Positions 34,417 to 44,311 are shown, numbered from the stretch's first letter. The stretch is DNA of 64,000 nt from Arsenophonus sp. aPb (GCF_029873475.1 NZ_CP123499.1:1240001-1304000), one strand, 5' to 3'. Numbers and translations are program-made. The notes: generated by a model not told the origin, from the letters alone.

Positions 34417-36351
34417 ATGGAGCTAGGTGCGTTTTATCAAGTATTTTTCGATGAGACAGAAGAACTATTAGATGAGATGGAGCAAAAATTGCTCCATCTT
34501 AATATTGATACTCCTGATAGGGAGGCGCTTAATGCTATTTTTCGTTGTGCACATTCTGTTAAAGGTGGTGCTGCGACATTTGGCTTTAGTCAATTACAAA
34601 AAACCACTCATATATTGGAAAATGTGTTAGATGGGCTACGAAGCCAAACGATATTGTTAACGGCCGACATTCTTCAGGCATTATTAAATGCTAAAGATAT
34701 TTTATTAGCGCAGCTTAATGCTTATCGCAATGAACAATTACCTGATGAATATTTATCTAGTCAAGTTGAAGCACTGTTTTATACGGTGATACCAACCAGT
34801 GATAAACCTGTAGTAGAGGCGGTCACAGCTAAAACGGCCGCGGAAACTTATTTTAGTATCAAATTAGTTGATCTTAAGCCACATGAAGTAACATTACTCC
34901 TCGATGAATTAAATATCTTAGGTACGGTGATTGAGCATCAAATTGAGCAAACTACATTAACCGCTTTACTACAGACCACTGAGTCTCAACAGGATATTAC
35001 AGCTGTACTGTGTTTTCTACTTGATGAGCAACAGATCCATTTTTCCATAGCAAATTCAATTGCAGAACAAGATAGTCAGCATAGTCAGTTAATCGATGAA
35101 AATAAGCAACTAACTACAGTAGATAAAACAGCCGCGAAAACTATCGCTGCTATAGAGTCAAATCGATCTTTTACCCCCTCAGAGGCATCAACCATTCGCG
35201 TCGCGGTAGAGAAAGTTGATCAACTTATTAATTTAGTTGGTGAATTGATTATTACCCAATCTATGTTGATGCAACATAGCCAGCAATTAGATGATCGTCA
35301 TAATCCATTACATGATTGTCTTAATCAATTAGCTAGGAATTCGCGTGATTTACAGCTTTCAGTGATGTCAATTCGTATGATGCCTATGGATTATGTCTTT
35401 AACCGATTTCCACGCTTGGTCCACGATTTAGCAATAAAACTTAATAAAAAAGTTTCATTAACCCTTAAAGGCAAAACGACTGAATTAGACAAAGGGTTAA
35501 TTGAAAAGATTATTGATCCACTTACCCATTTGATACGTAATAGCCTTGATCATGGGATTGAATTACCCGAAGTTAGACGGCAAAGGGGAAAAGCAGAAGA
35601 GGGTCAATTAATGATTTCTGCTGAGCATCAAGGTGGCAATATCTGTATTACCGTTAGTGATGATGGCAATGGATTAAATAGAGAAAAAATTTTACAAAAA
35701 GCCCAAAGTATTGGTTTAGAAATATCCGATCAAATGAGCGATCAAGATATTGCGATGCTAATTTTTGCCCCGGGGTTCAGTACGGCGGAAAGCGTGACCG
35801 ACGTTTCCGGTCGGGGCGTCGGCATGGATATTGTAAAACAGAATATTCACGAAATGGGTGGCCAAATTACATTAACTTTTCAGGCAGAAAAAGGGACTAC
35901 CACCCGTATTTTTTTGCCATTAACCTTGGCTATTTTAGAGGCCATGTCTGTTCAGGTGAGTGATGAAATTTTTATTTTGCCGCTTAACGCAGTCGTCAGT
36001 GTTTTACAACCCAAAGCCGAACAAATTTTTATTTTAGGTAACAATGAAAAATTACTGTTAGTTTGGGATGAATATATTCCGCTGATTGAACTCTATCAAG
36101 TGCTGGATATTTCGCAAGGGAAAAAAACGATAAATGAAGGCATTGTCGTCATAGTTCAATATGCAGGTAAAAAATACGCTTTATTTGTTGATAGTTTATT
36201 AGGTCAGCAGCAGGTAGTGGTAAAAAATATAGAAACAAATTTCAAACCGATTAAAGGGATCACGTCTGCCACAATTATGGGCGATGGGAGTGTAGCATTA
36301 ATTCTTGATATTAAAGAACTCTATCAATTGGCTTATTTAAAAAGGCAATAA
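34417..36351 (+). CDS. cheA: chemotaxis histidine kinase CheA
   Basis: A 644-residue CheA. P1 domain with phospho-accepting His46 (RCAHSVKGGAATFGF), P2 CheY/CheB-docking domain at about 150-220, P3 dimerisation helices, and a P4 kinase domain with N, G1 and G2 boxes (LIRNSLDHGIE, ITVSDDGNGL, VSGRGVGMDIV). The C-terminal P5 CheW-like domain begins near 510. Length is close to the E. coli 654. It is in the mot-che operon directly after motB and appears intact. Confidence 0.95.
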   Translation: MELGAFYQVFFDETEELLDEMEQKLLHLNIDTPDREALNAIFRCAHSVKGGAATFGFSQLQKTTHILENVLDGLRSQTILLTADILQALLNAKDILLAQLNAYRNEQLPDEYLSSQVEALFYTVIPTSDKPVVEAVTAKTAAETYFSIKLVDLKPHEVTLLLDELNILGTVIEHQIEQTTLTALLQTTESQQDITAVLCFLLDEQQIHFSIANSIAEQDSQHSQLIDENKQLTTVDKTAAKTIAAIESNRSFTPSEASTIRVAVEKVDQLINLVGELIITQSMLMQHSQQLDDRHNPLHDCLNQLARNSRDLQLSVMSIRMMPMDYVFNRFPRLVHDLAIKLNKKVSLTLKGKTTELDKGLIEKIIDPLTHLIRNSLDHGIELPEVRRQRGKAEEGQLMISAEHQGGNICITVSDDGNGLNREKILQKAQSIGLEISDQMSDQDIAMLIFAPGFSTAESVTDVSGRGVGMDIVKQNIHEMGGQITLTFQAEKGTTTRIFLPLTLAILEAMSVQVSDEIFILPLNAVVSVLQPKAEQIFILGNNEKLLLVWDEYIPLIELYQVLDISQGKKTINEGIVVIVQYAGKKYALFVDSLLGQQQVVVKNIETNFKPIKGITSATIMGDGSVALILDIKELYQLAYLKRQ

Positions 36352-36404
36352 TAGATTATTAAATGGCAAAATTATTAATATAATTGGCAACAAGGAGTTT
36401 AGCG

Positions 36405-36899
36405 ATGATGAAACAAGAGGGATTTAGCAATATTAAAACCGAACGACAAGGAACAGGTTATTTAATTTTCACTTTAGGTGAAGAGGAATATGGTATTGAT
36501 ATTCTAAAAGTGCAGGAAATTTGTGGTTACCATCATGTTACTCGCATTGCTAATATGCCTGATTTTATCAAAGGGATCACCCACTTGCGTGGAGTCATTA
36601 TTCCTATAATTGATTTAAGAATTAAGTTTTCCCAGTCTGACGTAATATATGATAATAGTACGGTTGTTATTATAGTCATGTTATCACAAAGAATTATTGG
36701 TATTGTTGTTGATGCGGTTTCTGATGTATTAACGCTAATGCCAGAACAAATTTGTCCACCACCTGAAATATCAACAATTTTATCTGCTGAATATCTTATG
36801 GGCTTAGGAATGTTAGAAGAACGGATGTTGATTTTGGTGAATATTGAAAAATTACTTAATAGTCAAGAAATGGCATTAATTCAAGATATCGATGATTAA
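36405..36899 (+). CDS. cheW: chemotaxis coupling protein CheW
   Basis: A 164-residue CheW, the scaffold linking MCPs to CheA. Family stretches are FTLGEEEYGIDILKVQEICG, THLRGVIIPIIDLRIKF and GIVVDAVSDVL. AAGGAG at 36392-36397 fixes the start at 36405 (a second ATG follows at 36408); an in-frame TTG at 36384 lies before that site. It ends the mot-che operon; the MCP gene 248 bases on has its own sigma28 promoter. Confidence 0.94.
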   Translation: MMKQEGFSNIKTERQGTGYLIFTLGEEEYGIDILKVQEICGYHHVTRIANMPDFIKGITHLRGVIIPIIDLRIKFSQSDVIYDNSTVVIIVMLSQRIIGIVVDAVSDVLTLMPEQICPPPEISTILSAEYLMGLGMLEERMLILVNIEKLLNSQEMALIQDIDD

Positions 36900-37087
36900 A
36901 TAAATTATCATGTTGATTAATCTAGGCAAAAATAGTGCAGGATATTTATTTAATTACAATAAATAACTTGTTAACAACTGACAAAAATAAAATATATTTA
37001 CTAATCTAGTGGTGTGCTAGCAATATCAGTAAAAAAATACAATTAAACGTATAAAAAAGAATAATAAAAAACCATCAATTATTGCTA

Positions 37088-37114
37088 TAAAGTTTCTATT
37101 GCGAGGGACGATAT
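37088..37114 (+). promoter_or_regulatory. sigma28 (FliA) promoter of the MCP-che operon
   Basis: TAAAGTTT (37088-37095, perfect -35), an 11-base spacer and GACGATAT (37107-37114; 6 of 8 against GCCGATAA). It lies 33 bases upstream of the first MCP start. Sigma28 control of the MCP-cheRBYZ genes is the usual class 3 arrangement. Confidence 0.85.
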
Positions 37115-37146
37115 TTTATCTATCTTAATGAAATGGAAATTTTTAT

Positions 37147-38823
37147 ATGCTAAATAGAATGAAAATTATTACAGGTTTAATCATCACATTACTTCTGTTT
37201 GGCATATTACAATTGGCATCAGGGGCATTTTTTTTCTTTGATTTAAAAGATCAAAAAGAGGAAATAGCCTTATTAGCCCAAATGCGTAACCAGCGAATAT
37301 TACTTAATGAAGGCTGGGTTCATCTGCTAAAGGCCAGGATCCAACTCAATCGAGCCGGTGTTAGTTATTTATTAACCAAGAAAAAGGTACCGATAGATGA
37401 ACCAGTTGGCCAAATTATTGAAGCTGCGCGCTTGAATTTAGTCAAAGCAAGAGAATATTTCGATAAATATCAACGTACCGCTAAATTATCTTTGCATGAT
37501 CCGAAGATCCTCGCTGATTTATCAAAAAATTATACCCGCTATATGGAGTCATTACATTCACTAATTTTTTTATTAGAAAATGATCAAATAAAAGATTTTT
37601 CAGATCAACCAACATCAATTTATCAACAAGAATTTTCGCAAGCACTGGATCACTATCTTAACGAAAGTCTAGTGGTGTATGATGAAATTATTGGTCACTC
37701 AGAAGTATCATATCGTTATTCTGTTTATACCCTATTCGTTGTCTTGTCAGCGTTGATCCTATTGCTGATCCTCTGTTGGTTTGGTATCCATCGTTTATTG
37801 ATTCATCCGTTAAATTCATTACTAATGAATATTAAAGCTTTCTCGGCAGGTGATCTCTCATCGCATATTGCTATTACTGGCAACAATGAAATGGGGAGAT
37901 TGGCGGCAGGACTAAAACATATGCAATATGAATTGATCCAAATGGTCAAAAGTGTTTCAGGCTCTGCCGACAAAATTTATGCACGCACCAGTGAAATTGC
38001 AACAGGTAATAGTGATCTTTCCACTCGTTCAGAGCAGCAGGTTGCCGCTCTAGAAGAGACAGCCGCCAGTATGGAGGAGTTAACGATTACCGTTAAGCAG
38101 AATGCTGAACATGCTACTGAGGCAAATAAATTGGCTGATTCAGCCTCAGAAATTGCCTGGGAAGGGGGGCAAGTTGTCGCAAATGTCGTTGACACCATGA
38201 AAAGTATTTCTGAAAGTGCGCAAAAAATCGCTGATATTACCAGTGTAATTGATGGCATTGCTTTTCAAACCAATATATTAGCCCTTAATGCGGCGGTTGA
38301 AGCCGCCCGCGCTGGCGAACATGGCCGTGGTTTTGCGGTCGTGGCCGAGGAGGTTCGTAATCTTGCCCAACGTAGTGCTAATGCAGCCAAAGAAATTAAA
38401 GGCTTAATTGAAAATTCAGTTAGTCGTACGTTAAGCGGCGCAAAACTGGCGGAAGAAGCTGGCGAAACAATGGGCAAAATTGTTGAGTCTATAGTTAGTG
38501 TGACAGAAATCATGGGTGAAATTGCCTCCGCCTCCGATGAGCAAAGTAAGGGTATTAATCAGGTCAGTATTGCTATCAACGAAATGGATCATGTACTACA
38601 ACATAATGCTTCATTGGTTGAACAGTCTGGTGCGGCGACGGCGGAATTAGAGATCCAGACTAAAATCTTAACTGATCTGGTTTCGGTATTTAAATTACCC
38701 CAAGAGGATACTGATGAGCCATATCATCAATCAAGTGAAAATCTCGCTAAGGGTGTGACGGCGGTAGAAACGATTGATGATAAGAAAAAAGTAACCAATG
38801 ATGATAATTGGACAGCATTTTAA
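37147..38823 (+). CDS. methyl-accepting chemotaxis protein, Tsr/Tar type, with CheR/CheB tether
   Basis: A 558-residue transmembrane receptor. TM1 lies at about residues 7-32, a four-helix periplasmic sensor domain at 33-190 (HLLKARIQLNRAG resembles the amino-acid pocket side), TM2 at about 192-215, then HAMP and the signalling hairpin with tip IDGIAFQTNILALNAAVEAA. The chain ends in NWTAF, the NWxxF pentapeptide that tethers CheR and CheB. It is the first gene after the sigma28 promoter and lies 50 bases before a second MCP. Ligand not assignable by eye; serine or aspartate are the likely classes. Confidence 0.92.
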   Translation: MLNRMKIITGLIITLLLFGILQLASGAFFFFDLKDQKEEIALLAQMRNQRILLNEGWVHLLKARIQLNRAGVSYLLTKKKVPIDEPVGQIIEAARLNLVKAREYFDKYQRTAKLSLHDPKILADLSKNYTRYMESLHSLIFLLENDQIKDFSDQPTSIYQQEFSQALDHYLNESLVVYDEIIGHSEVSYRYSVYTLFVVLSALILLLILCWFGIHRLLIHPLNSLLMNIKAFSAGDLSSHIAITGNNEMGRLAAGLKHMQYELIQMVKSVSGSADKIYARTSEIATGNSDLSTRSEQQVAALEETAASMEELTITVKQNAEHATEANKLADSASEIAWEGGQVVANVVDTMKSISESAQKIADITSVIDGIAFQTNILALNAAVEAARAGEHGRGFAVVAEEVRNLAQRSANAAKEIKGLIENSVSRTLSGAKLAEEAGETMGKIVESIVSVTEIMGEIASASDEQSKGINQVSIAINEMDHVLQHNASLVEQSGAATAELEIQTKILTDLVSVFKLPQEDTDEPYHQSSENLAKGVTAVETIDDKKKVTNDDNWTAF

Positions 38824-38873
38824 ACACTGATTATTTGCCAAAGAAAAGTGAATTAAGGATTAAAGCTACAAGG

Positions 38874-40481
38874 ATGAAATTAACACTCAGGGTATCTACC
38901 CGTCTTCACTTATTACTACTTTTTTTTTGTACTATACAATTTGTGACAGGGGGAACTGCGATCAATATCTTTCATCAGCAGCAATCTCACTTTGAACATT
39001 TAGATATCAAGATAGATAAATTAGAGGCTTTGACCTTAAGTTGGAATCATTTACTTAAAGCACGCAGTACCCTCAATCGATTGACGTTGCGGATGCAAAC
39101 AGATTACCCAGCCGATAAATTGGCCATATTAAGTAGCCGAATTGATAACCAATTAGCCGAGACAGAAAAATATTTTCACCAGTTTAGTCAGTTGTCTCAG
39201 CAATATTATCAAGAAAAAAGCCGGAAAATTACCGCTGATATTGAACGCGATTATCAGGCTCTGAACCATGCACTTCATATGATAAAGAAATTATTAGATA
39301 AACGAGAGATTAAACAGGCTTTACAAGTACCGAGTGAAGGGCATCTCTTAAGGTTTGAAAATAGTTATTTTACTTATATCAAACATATCAATAGTGAAGT
39401 TGGTGAGGCAGCGAAATATAGTCGAGATTCAAGTCAGTTTTCCTTGATTATGTCGATTATTACCCTGATTACGGTTTTTATCGCTTGTCTATTGACCCAT
39501 TTTAATTTGCAAAAAAAATTAATAACCCGTTTTAAAATGATGAAAAATTGTTTTATCGATATTGCTAATGGTTATTTAGACAAACCGCTAATTGAAAATG
39601 AGCAAGATGAATTGGGTAAAATTTTTACTAAGTTTGCAGAAATGCGAGAAGCGATTATTACCTCAGTTGCGGCAGTAAGGTTCAATACCCGCGAAATGCA
39701 AACAGGTATGCAAGCGGTGAAAACGGGTAATATAGCCCTGGCAAAACATACTCAACAGCAAGGGGTTAACTTAGAACAGACCGCTGCTGGCATAGAGCAG
39801 TTTACCATCATTGTTCAACAAAACGCCCATCATGCCCAACAAGCTAATGAACTGGCAATTTCAGCCGAAAAAACAGCCACTAAAAGTGGAAGATTGACGG
39901 GTAAAGTGGTGGATACGATGACCAGTATTACCCAAAGTTCGCAAAAAATTGCTGCGATTATTAGCGTAATCGATGGAATTGCTTTTCAAACTAATATATT
40001 AGCCTTAAATGCAGCAGTAGAGGCTGCCAGAGCGGGTGAACAAGGGCGAGGTTTTTCTGTGGTCGCTACTGAGGTCAGGGAATTAGCGCAACGCAGTGCT
40101 GAAGCGGCGAAAGAGATAAAAAGCCTAATAGATGAATCTGTCGAGTGTGTCACTATGGGGGCTGAATTGGTCAATCATGCGGGTAGTACCATCAACGAAT
40201 TAGTCATTTCTGTTAAACAGGTTACCAAGCTTATGCAAGAAATTGCCGCGGCAACCAAAGAGCAAAATCAGGGGATCCAGCAGGTAGCGATTAGCATAGA
40301 ACAAATGGAACAGATGACCCAACAAAATGCCACCTTAGTAGAGCAATCATGTCATGTTGTTGAGACATTAGAGATACAAACGGAAACCCTGATAAATATC
40401 GTGTCAAAATTTAAGTTGCCACAACGTTGTTTTAATCATTTAACCGTTAAAATGAACTTATTACAGGCAGATAATAAATGA
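38874..40481 (+). CDS. methyl-accepting chemotaxis protein lacking the tether motif
   Basis: A 535-residue receptor with the same layout as its upstream neighbour: TM1 near residues 10-33, periplasmic domain with HLLKARSTLNRLTLRM, TM2 near 190-212, HAMP, and signalling tip IDGIAFQTNILALNAAVEAA. The C-terminus (CFNHLTVKMN ... DNK) has no NWxxF pentapeptide, so adaptation would depend on the tethered neighbour, as for low-abundance receptors such as Tap and Trg. Start at ATG 38874; a TTG at 38808 overlaps the upstream gene and lacks family similarity. It overlaps cheR by four bases. Confidence 0.92.
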   Translation: MKLTLRVSTRLHLLLLFFCTIQFVTGGTAINIFHQQQSHFEHLDIKIDKLEALTLSWNHLLKARSTLNRLTLRMQTDYPADKLAILSSRIDNQLAETEKYFHQFSQLSQQYYQEKSRKITADIERDYQALNHALHMIKKLLDKREIKQALQVPSEGHLLRFENSYFTYIKHINSEVGEAAKYSRDSSQFSLIMSIITLITVFIACLLTHFNLQKKLITRFKMMKNCFIDIANGYLDKPLIENEQDELGKIFTKFAEMREAIITSVAAVRFNTREMQTGMQAVKTGNIALAKHTQQQGVNLEQTAAGIEQFTIIVQQNAHHAQQANELAISAEKTATKSGRLTGKVVDTMTSITQSSQKIAAIISVIDGIAFQTNILALNAAVEAARAGEQGRGFSVVATEVRELAQRSAEAAKEIKSLIDESVECVTMGAELVNHAGSTINELVISVKQVTKLMQEIAAATKEQNQGIQQVAISIEQMEQMTQQNATLVEQSCHVVETLEIQTETLINIVSKFKLPQRCFNHLTVKMNLLQADNK

Positions 40482-41341
40482 AATTAATGCCTGGTGATTG
40501 TCATCAGCAGCAATGGCAATTAAGTGATAAAGCGTTTAAACAGATTTGTGACCTTATTTACCAAAAAACTGGCATTGTTTTGCTAAAGCAAAAAAAAATG
40601 ATGGTTTACAATAGATTGCTTAAGAGATTGAAAATCTTGCAATTAACCTGCTTTGAGCAATATGTCACTTTACTGATGCAGCATAAGCAAGGTACTGAAT
40701 GGCAATACTTTATCAATGCATTAACTACCAATTTGACCGCCTTTTTTCGTGAAGCGCACCATTTTGATGTGGTAGCGCAACATGCTAAAGCCAATAGACA
40801 GGATGTCTATCGGGTTTGGTGTACGGCGGTTTCTACCGGAGAAGAAGCTTATTCCGTTGCTATGGTATTAAATAGTATTAAAACCGATCATATTTTTCGT
40901 AAGGAAATTGTGGCGAGTGATATTAATAACCAAGTTTTGCAGATTGCTCAGCAAGGTATTTATGCTGAGGAAGTGATCACTGCTATCCCTGCCCAGTTAA
41001 GAAAGTCATTTTTATTAAAAGGCCAAGGTGACAATCAAGGCTATGTACGTATCCATGAGGAATTACGTAAACAAATACAGTTTCAGCAGATTAATCTTAA
41101 AGACAAATATTGGCCAATAGAAGGTCAGTTTGATGTCATTTTTTGTCGTAATGTGATGATCTATTTTGAAAGTAAAATGCAACAGGAGTTATTAGATCGC
41201 TTTTTACCGCTATTAAAAAAAGATGGTCTATTGGTGATTGGTCACTCAGAAAATATTTGCCAACCAAATAGCCATTATCAATTAGTTGAGCGCAGTATTT
41301 ATCAATTGAAAAATCAGAAGATACAGCGATGGAAAAAATAA
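40478..41341 (+). CDS. cheR: chemotaxis methyltransferase CheR
   Basis: A 287-residue S-adenosylmethionine-dependent methyltransferase that methylates glutamates of MCPs. Signature stretches are MVYNRLLKRLKIL, LTTNLTAFFREAHHF, WCTAVSTGEEAYSVAMVL (SAM-binding) and IFCRNVMIYFES. Its beta-subdomain should dock on the NWTAF tail of the first MCP. ATGA overlap with the MCP gene upstream and overlap with cheB downstream show tight coupling. Confidence 0.95.
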   Translation: MKLMPGDCHQQQWQLSDKAFKQICDLIYQKTGIVLLKQKKMMVYNRLLKRLKILQLTCFEQYVTLLMQHKQGTEWQYFINALTTNLTAFFREAHHFDVVAQHAKANRQDVYRVWCTAVSTGEEAYSVAMVLNSIKTDHIFRKEIVASDINNQVLQIAQQGIYAEEVITAIPAQLRKSFLLKGQGDNQGYVRIHEELRKQIQFQQINLKDKYWPIEGQFDVIFCRNVMIYFESKMQQELLDRFLPLLKKDGLLVIGHSENICQPNSHYQLVERSIYQLKNQKIQRWKK

Positions 41342-42372
41342 AGGTACTTTGTGTTGATGATTCAGCTTTAATGCGCAAAATTATGCGAGAAATCCTGGAT
41401 CAGCAGCCAGACATGGAAGTTGTTGGTTGTGCGGCAGACCCCTATATTGCACGGGAAATGATAAAACAGCGACACCCACACGTATTGACACTGGATATTG
41501 AGATGCCACGCATGGATGGACTCTCTTTTTTAGAAAAAATCATGCGGTTACGCCCGATGCCAGTGATTATGGTTTCAACCTTAACCACCAATGGTTCTCA
41601 GGCAACATTACGTGCTTTGGAGTTAGGTGCGGTAGATTTTGTCACCAAACAAACCTTGAATTTCAAACAAGGCGTATCGGCTTATGCCAACTTATTAAGT
41701 GACAAAATTAGAGTGGCAGCAAAAGCAAATATTATAAAAATGCGTCAACCAGCGAAATACCCAAAACTTAATCTGCCCTTACTGCAAGTTACCAATGATG
41801 TTATCGCGATTGGTGCCTCAACCGGTGGCACTGAGGCCATTCGGCACTTATTACAAGGTTTACCGCAAAATATGCCGGCAATTGTCGTTGCGCAACATAT
41901 GCCAGCAGGTTTCACTCGCTCTTTTGCTGAACGTCTTAATCGTTGCTGTTTTTTGCAAGTTAAAGAAGCAGAACAGGGAGAAAAGTTATTAGCGGGACAT
42001 GTTTATATTGCGCCGGGTAATTTTCATCTAGCTTTAACCAAAACCGGCCGATATTACCAAATAGTCTTGCATCAACAAGATATGGTTAACCATCATCGCC
42101 CTTCGGTTGATAATTTATTTTTTTCCGTGGCTCAAACCGCCGGAAAGCGGGCAATTGGCATGATTCTTACTGGAATGGGAAATGATGGAGCTATGGGATT
42201 ATTAGCAATGCGGCAAGCAGGCGCTTATACCTTCGCACAGAATGAAAAAAGCTGTGTTGTTTACGGTATGCCAAAAGTCGCATTGCATTTAAATGCGGTA
42301 GATGAAGTTGGTGATATTAATGATCTTGGTCGATTGTTACTCGATAAATTAGAGCAACGTTATGCAGGGTAA
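41329..42372 (+). CDS. cheB: chemotaxis methylesterase/glutamine deamidase CheB
   Basis: A 347-residue CheB. The receiver domain carries Asp10, Asp11, phospho-acceptor Asp56 (LTLDIEMPRMDG) and Lys107. The esterase domain has the catalytic triad Ser164 (GASTGG), His190 (AQHMPAGFT) and Asp286 (MGNDGAMG). It removes methyl groups from MCPs and is activated by CheA. The numbering matches the E. coli enzyme exactly. It overlaps cheR by 13 bases. Confidence 0.96.
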   Translation: MEKIKVLCVDDSALMRKIMREILDQQPDMEVVGCAADPYIAREMIKQRHPHVLTLDIEMPRMDGLSFLEKIMRLRPMPVIMVSTLTTNGSQATLRALELGAVDFVTKQTLNFKQGVSAYANLLSDKIRVAAKANIIKMRQPAKYPKLNLPLLQVTNDVIAIGASTGGTEAIRHLLQGLPQNMPAIVVAQHMPAGFTRSFAERLNRCCFLQVKEAEQGEKLLAGHVYIAPGNFHLALTKTGRYYQIVLHQQDMVNHHRPSVDNLFFSVAQTAGKRAIGMILTGMGNDGAMGLLAMRQAGAYTFAQNEKSCVVYGMPKVALHLNAVDEVGDINDLGRLLLDKLEQRYAG

Positions 42373-42411
42373 TTTGCAACAAATTGAAAGTGAGATAGGG
42401 CTATTTAAACC

Positions 42412-42798
42412 ATGACAAATAAAGAATTAATGTTTCTGATCGTAGATGATTTCTCAACGATGAGAAGAATATTACGTAATTTATTGAAAGAATCAGGGTT
42501 TCATAATGTCGAAGAGGCTGAAGATGGTGAAGATGCTTTGGCTAAAATGAATAAGCATAATTTTGATTTTATTATTACAGACTGGAATATGCCAAATATG
42601 GATGGCTTATTATTACTTGAAACGATCCGCCAACAGGAAAAGTGGGCAAAGCTACCGGTTTTAATGGTTACCGCGGAAGCCAAAAAGGAAAACATTATTG
42701 CTGCATCAAAAGCCGGTGCCAGTGGTTATGTGGTGAAACCTTTTACCGCTGCTATTCTTGAGCAGAAAATTGAACAGATTATTCAAAAAATGGCATAA
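42412..42798 (+). CDS. cheY: chemotaxis response regulator CheY
   Basis: A 128-residue single-domain receiver. Asp12, Asp13, phospho-acceptor Asp57 (IITDWNMPNMDG), Thr87 and Lys109 (VVKPFT) are all in place. Phospho-CheY binds FliM and FliN at the motor to favour clockwise rotation. It lies 39 bases after cheB and 15 before cheZ. Confidence 0.96.
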   Translation: MTNKELMFLIVDDFSTMRRILRNLLKESGFHNVEEAEDGEDALAKMNKHNFDFIITDWNMPNMDGLLLLETIRQQEKWAKLPVLMVTAEAKKENIIAASKAGASGYVVKPFTAAILEQKIEQIIQKMA

Positions 42799-42813
42799 AA
42801 ACAAGGAGGTAAT

Positions 42814-43470
42814 ATGGTCAACAGGCAAGATGAAAAACCAGAATCTCATCACGATAAATTAGAAATCATTAACCGTCTTGGACGGTTGACTCGCATTATT
42901 CATGAAGGGTTACGTGAGTTAGGTTTAGACAAAAATATATCCAGAGCGGTAGAAGTGATACCGGATACTCAACAGCGCCTAGATTATATCGCCCAGATGA
43001 CTTTTCAAGCGGCAGAAAAAACCCTTAATAGTCTTGATCAAATCAAACCTAAGCAGGAGTGGTTAATTCAACAAGCGGAACAGTTAACACAACGCTGGGA
43101 TAAATGGGCGCAATTATCGATTGAATTAACGGAAACTAAATCGTTGGTGGGGGATACACGACAGTATCTGGCTCAGTCACCGCAAGTCAATAGTCAAATC
43201 AATGCGCAATTATTGGCTATTATGATGGCGCAAGATTTTCAAGATTTAACCGGACAAGTGATTAAAAAGCTCTCTTTAATAATACAGGAAATTGAACAGC
43301 AACTTGTGTCTGTTTTATTAGAAAATATGACGCCAGATATTGCCAATTCCTTATCCTCGATAAATCGTTCGAATGAATTACTAAATGGACCACAACTTAC
43401 GACAGATCGGAAAGAAAATTACTGTCAGCAAACACAAGTAGATGAGTTACTGACAAGCTTGGGATTATAA
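42814..43470 (+). CDS. cheZ: CheY phosphatase CheZ
   Basis: A 218-residue, mainly helical CheZ. The catalytic hairpin segment MMAQDFQDLTGQVIKKL contains the Gln that positions the attacking water. The C-terminal VDELLTSLGL is the CheY-binding helix. AAGGAGG precedes the start. It is the last gene of the chemotaxis operon; a stem-loop follows. Confidence 0.94.
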   Translation: MVNRQDEKPESHHDKLEIINRLGRLTRIIHEGLRELGLDKNISRAVEVIPDTQQRLDYIAQMTFQAAEKTLNSLDQIKPKQEWLIQQAEQLTQRWDKWAQLSIELTETKSLVGDTRQYLAQSPQVNSQINAQLLAIMMAQDFQDLTGQVIKKLSLIIQEIEQQLVSVLLENMTPDIANSLSSINRSNELLNGPQLTTDRKENYCQQTQVDELLTSLGL

Positions 43471-43541
43471 ATGCGATAAAATTGCTAGTCAGCGGCATGT
43501 ACGGTAATTGGTTGTTAATAGGGGATAGACAGCCAAAATAA

Positions 43542-43586
43542 AAGAGATACAAGATTATGCAAAATAAAATAACCAATGTATCTCTT
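43542..43586. terminator. bidirectional terminator between cheZ and the lipoprotein gene
   Basis: AAGAGATACA (43542-43551) and TGTATCTCTT (43577-43586) pair perfectly over ten bases around a 25-base loop. It lies between two convergent genes, so it may serve both. Confidence 0.55.
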
Positions 43587-43609
43587 ATAAAGCGATGATC
43601 AAATATTAT

Positions 43610-43921
43610 TTACTTCATATTTAACGACTGTTTTATCTGCCGCATTGCTTCAATGCCTTGTTGGCAAGCTTTATCTTGCTGATCTTTAGGCAGGGCAACG
43701 ATCTGTTTTTTACCATCTTCAAGCTGATTTTTTATTGAATCAAGTTGAGCCTTAGTTTGTGGGTTTTCAGATGCCTTAGTAACTAAGGAATCTACTTCAG
43801 AGAAATAAGTTTTACAGGTATCAGTTGCACCGATATAGTCAATTTTTTTCTCTTCTTCTGAACAAGCAGTGATAATAAATGCTAATAAACCCATGCTACA
43901 AATTAATAGTAATTTTCTCAT
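43610..43921 (-). CDS. small DUF5339-like lipoprotein
   Basis: A 103-residue lipoprotein. The signal sequence MRKLLLICSMGLLAFIITAC ends in a lipobox (ITAC), so the mature chain begins at that Cys and is lipid-anchored. The rest is a helical, Lys/Gln-rich domain with two further cysteines (DTCKTYF, KACQQG) that could bond. This looks like the DUF5339 family; its function is not known. The start at 43921 was chosen because the lipoprotein signal begins there and AGGG lies upstream. It interrupts the flagellar island on the opposite strand. Confidence 0.75.
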   Translation of the reverse strand: MRKLLLICSMGLLAFIITACSEEEKKIDYIGATDTCKTYFSEVDSLVTKASENPQTKAQLDSIKNQLEDGKKQIVALPKDQQDKACQQGIEAMRQIKQSLNMK

Positions 43922-44311
43922 AATAATCCCTAACCAAATAATATTTATGTAGTTTAAAAAGTATAGATTCATTTTATTAAGATGTGAAATATTAATGATT
44001 TTATTCAGCTATGAATTATACATTCGCATAAAAAGCGCATTTTAAAATGAAGAAAAAGCTAGCGCAATTAGATAACACGATCGTTCATCGTTATTGCGAC
44101 AAATCAATAGCAATAGCTAATTAGCCGTAATTTAATCATCTTATAATAGGGGCAAATATGAGCACTATTTTGGTTATTATAATTTTTGCATTTTATTTAA
44201 TAGCATAAATAATAACTATTTTTTCTTTGTTATCTCCCTTTTGAGTTGATTTTATTATGGCAAGCATAGCGCCTTTCCTTTGTCAAAAGAATATTAACGA
44301 GGTAAAAGGGA
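43922..44311. other. divergent promoter region upstream of flhB
   Basis: About 390 AT-rich bases between the minus-strand lipoprotein gene and flhB. It should hold the class 2 promoter of flhBA. No gene seen, and I could not place the FlhDC box or -10 confidently. Confidence 0.45.
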
